Below are positions 4,089 to 5,810 of a stretch of 5,810 bases of DNA, in pieces. A model generated the notes under the pieces. That model was given only the letters and a program-made list of their open reading frames with translations. It ran no database searches and was not told where the DNA came from. Position 1 is the first letter of the stretch; the number at the start of each line of letters is the position of its first letter. The translations under genes were made by a program, and so were the position numbers. This DNA is from Bifidobacteriaceae bacterium. Its GTDB lineage: Bacteria; Actinomycetota; Actinomycetes; Actinomycetales; WQXJ01. The stretch covers positions 1 through 5,810 of the forward strand of contig JAITIG010000007.1 in assembly GCA_031279575.1 (NCBI GenBank). Direction: 5' to 3'.

Positions 4089-5810
4089 GTGTTCATCCCC
4101 TGTAACCCGAGTGGTACGGCCCCCCAATCCGGGCCTGACGCCACCCCCAGCGAGGCCCCTGCCGAGGCCCCCGCTTGGGTGATCCCGGGAGTGGATGTGG
4201 CCCGGCCGCCGCGTGTTGATGGCGAGGAGAGCCCACTGGCCGCTGAGGTTGAATCTGGTCTCCCGCACTGTGTGGGTGACCAGGATGGTTGGGTGATCCC
4301 TGGGGTGGATATGGCCCGGCCGCCACATGTTGGTGGCGGGGAGAGCCCGCTGGCCGCTGAGGTTGAATCCGGCCTCCCGCACTGTGCAGGCGACCAGGAT
4401 GGTTGGGTGATCCCGGGAGTGGATGTGCCCCGGCCTCGGCGGGTCGGCAATGGTGCTGGTTCGGTGGCGGTCGGGGTTGAGCCGACCCGGTGGGCGTGTG
4501 GTGATGATGGTTGGGTGATCCCGGGAGTGGATGTGCCCCGGCCGCCGCGTGTTGGTAGTGATGCTGGTTCGGTGGAGTCGGGTTCTGCGGGTTCGGGGTT
4601 TGTGGTGGGTGGTGTGCCGGGGGAGTTGGTTGAGGTGGGTGTGTTGTTGGATCGGTTTGTGGGGTTGGATCGTTTGGGTTTGTCGGATGGGGAGCGGATG
4701 GCGGCTTTGGATGCGGTTCGGTTGTTGGCTTCGCGCTGTCAGGGGTTGTTGTGTGTGTTGGCGGGTGAGGTTGAGGTCTCGGGGGTGGCTGTGCGTGCTA
4801 CTGGGGCTAAAGCGGTGTCGTATTTGGCGGCGGGTTCGGCGTTGACGCGGCGGGCGGCGGGGCGGTTGGTGGGTGTGGGGCGTCGGTTGATACGGTTTGG
4901 GTCGACGGTGGAGGCTGTGTTGGCTGGGCGGGTGTCGTTTGAGCAGGCTGATGTGATTAGTGATCTGTTAGATTCCCGGGTGGGGTGGTTAGATGAGGTG
5001 GGTTTGGGTTGTTTGGAGGATTGTTTACTTGAGCAGGCTGGGTGTTTGGATGCGGCTGGGTTACGGCAGGCTGGTCCACAGTTGACGGCTTTGGTTGATC
5101 CACGTGGTGCTGATGTGATGGAAGGTGAACAGGTTGAGCGGGAGTATCGTCGGGCGGTAGCTGACCGCCGGTTGTCGTTTAGTGGTGATGGGCATGGGAC
5201 GATGTTCTTCAAGGGGTGTTTACCTTATAGTGATGGGTTGTTGTTCAAACAGACTGTTGATGCGTTCGCGGCGCAACTTGTTTCGGCTTATAGGGCCGCT
5301 CAGGTGGTTGATCCGGCGTTACCGGATGTTTCTAAAAGCCAGGCCCGCGCTGACGGGCTCGTCGCGTTGGTTGAGACCGCTGCCCAGGCGGCGCCGAAAC
5401 AAGGCGGGGTTCGTCCTCATCTGACGGTGACTTGTGATGTGGATCAACTGAAAGCTGGTTTAGGTGCCACAACACTCGCTGATGGGCAACCCCTCCCGGT
5501 TAGTGTGTTGCGTCAACTTAGCTGTGATGCTGACCTCTTACCCGTTGTGATGGATGGTGTTAGCGGCCCGATAGATTACGGGCGTACCAAACGCACCGCC
5601 CCGAACAATTTACGGCGTCTACTTGAACTACGTGACACTGGATGTGTCTTCCCGGGGTGTGATGTACCCGTTGAACACACCGACGTCCACCACGTCAACC
5701 CGTGGTGGGCTGGCGGTCAAACCAACCTCAACGAAACAGTCCTCCTGTGTCGATACCACCACCGTCTAGTTGAACCCACCCACCTGAAAAACCAACAACA
5801 AGTAGAACCC
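4089..5810 (+). CDS. DUF222 / HNH endonuclease domain protein (13E12-type), 3' end outside window
   Basis: An uninterrupted frame of 574 codons runs from GTG at 4089 to the right edge with no stop. Residues 1-170 are a Pro/Gly/Val-rich leader with four WVIPGVD motifs (W30, W68, W106, W142). Residues about 178-505 match the alpha-helical DUF222 type: ELVEVGVLLDRFVGLDRLGL, then helices around AVRATGAKAVSYLAAGSALT and RVSFEQADVISDLLDSR. The C-terminal HNH nuclease core is unmistakable: C519 and C524 (GCVFPGC), D532-V-H534-H535, N546 (GGQTNLNE), C554 and H557/H558 (LLCRYHHRLVE). Cys and His are set for one structural zinc beside the metal-dependent catalytic His. Everything needed for HNH fold and catalysis is present, so it should be an active DNA nuclease if expressed; only the tail is missing. 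Such proteins are numerous in actinobacterial genomes, and the M. tuberculosis REP13E12 copies host phage phiRv1 attachment sites, but their physiological role is not settled. The start rests on the promoter placement. Codon use shifts along the gene: no TTA leucine in the first 290 codons, nine after. Confidence 0.9.
   Translation, partial: MFIPCNPSGTAPQSGPDATPSEAPAEAPAWVIPGVDVARPPRVDGEESPLAAEVESGLPHCVGDQDGWVIPGVDMARPPHVGGGESPLAAEVESGLPHCAGDQDGWVIPGVDVPRPRRVGNGAGSVAVGVEPTRWACGDDGWVIPGVDVPRPPRVGSDAGSVESGSAGSGFVVGGVPGELVEVGVLLDRFVGLDRLGLSDGERMAALDAVRLLASRCQGLLCVLAGEVEVSGVAVRATGAKAVSYLAAGSALTRRAAGRLVGVGRRLIRFGSTVEAVLAGRVSFEQADVISDLLDSRVGWLDEVGLGCLEDCLLEQAGCLDAAGLRQAGPQLTALVDPRGADVMEGEQVEREYRRAVADRRLSFSGDGHGTMFFKGCLPYSDGLLFKQTVDAFAAQLVSAYRAAQVVDPALPDVSKSQARADGLVALVETAAQAAPKQGGVRPHLTVTCDVDQLKAGLGATTLADGQPLPVSVLRQLSCDADLLPVVMDGVSGPIDYGRTKRTAPNNLRRLLELRDTGCVFPGCDVPVEHTDVHHVNPWWAGGQTNLNETVLLCRYHHRLVEPTHLKNQQQVEP
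4176..4553 (+). repeat. Four-copy WVIPGVD repeat in the N-terminus of the HNH protein
   Basis: The motif W-V-I-P-G-V-D-(V/M)-(A/P)-R-P-(P/R)-(R/H)-V occurs at residues 30, 68, 106 and 142, starting at nucleotides 4176, 4290, 4404 and 4512. The first two spacings are exactly 114 bp (38 residues), and the third is 108 bp (36). The first two 114-bp units are near copies with about a dozen differences, several of them synonymous, and share the linker ESPLAAEVESGLPHC. The third and fourth keep the motif but have a different linker. This indicates tandem duplication followed by divergence, with the WVIPGVD core kept. Confidence 0.85.

Noticed and set aside
4040..4450. Long open frames on the minus strand across the WVIPGVD repeat region, themselves internally repetitive.
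   Set aside because: Their repetition is a shadow of the tandem repeat in the HNH gene, and they have no ribosome binding site or recognisable domain.

Overview
The window comes from a GC-rich bacterium, most likely an actinobacterium. The left 3.6 kb is very GC-rich with strongly G/C-ending codons. The right end carries a DUF222 plus HNH-nuclease protein, a family (the REP13E12 or '13E12' type) characteristic of actinobacteria. Genus cannot be told from the sequence.

Layout: (i) Positions 1-45, minus strand: the first 15 codons of a LacI-family repressor, running off the left edge, with a near-perfect LacI-type operator (66-85) and a candidate promoter (86-114) directly upstream. (ii) Positions 213-3218, minus strand: a protein of about 1000 residues with a small N-terminal alpha/beta domain, resembling DUF4062/TIR-like sensor domains by secondary-structure pattern only, followed by Ala-rich linkers and a long run of tetratricopeptide (TPR) helices. 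(iii) Positions 3285-3647, minus strand: a small reading frame with a CxxC motif and an internal 20-bp tandem repeat, just upstream of the TPR gene and probably co-transcribed with it. Its 5' end looks damaged or mis-started. (iv) Positions 3648-4088: a 441-bp non-coding stretch with a 120-bp element bounded by 21-bp inverted repeats, a G-rich tract that fits the G-quadruplex rule, and a promoter. (v) Positions 4089-5810, plus strand: the first 574 codons of a DUF222/HNH protein with four N-terminal copies of a WVIPGVD motif, running off the right edge.

The small CxxC gene and the TPR gene form a plausible two-gene unit. The LacI gene lies downstream on the same strand with its own regulatory region. 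The HNH gene is separate: its predicted promoter places the transcription start on the GTG codon (leaderless), and it differs from the left-hand genes in codon use (TTA leucines, extreme G+T-rich sense strand). This suggests a different origin. The least explained items are the 120-bp inverted-repeat element, the repeated N-terminal motif of the HNH protein, and the DUF4062-like/TPR protein with its small CxxC partner.
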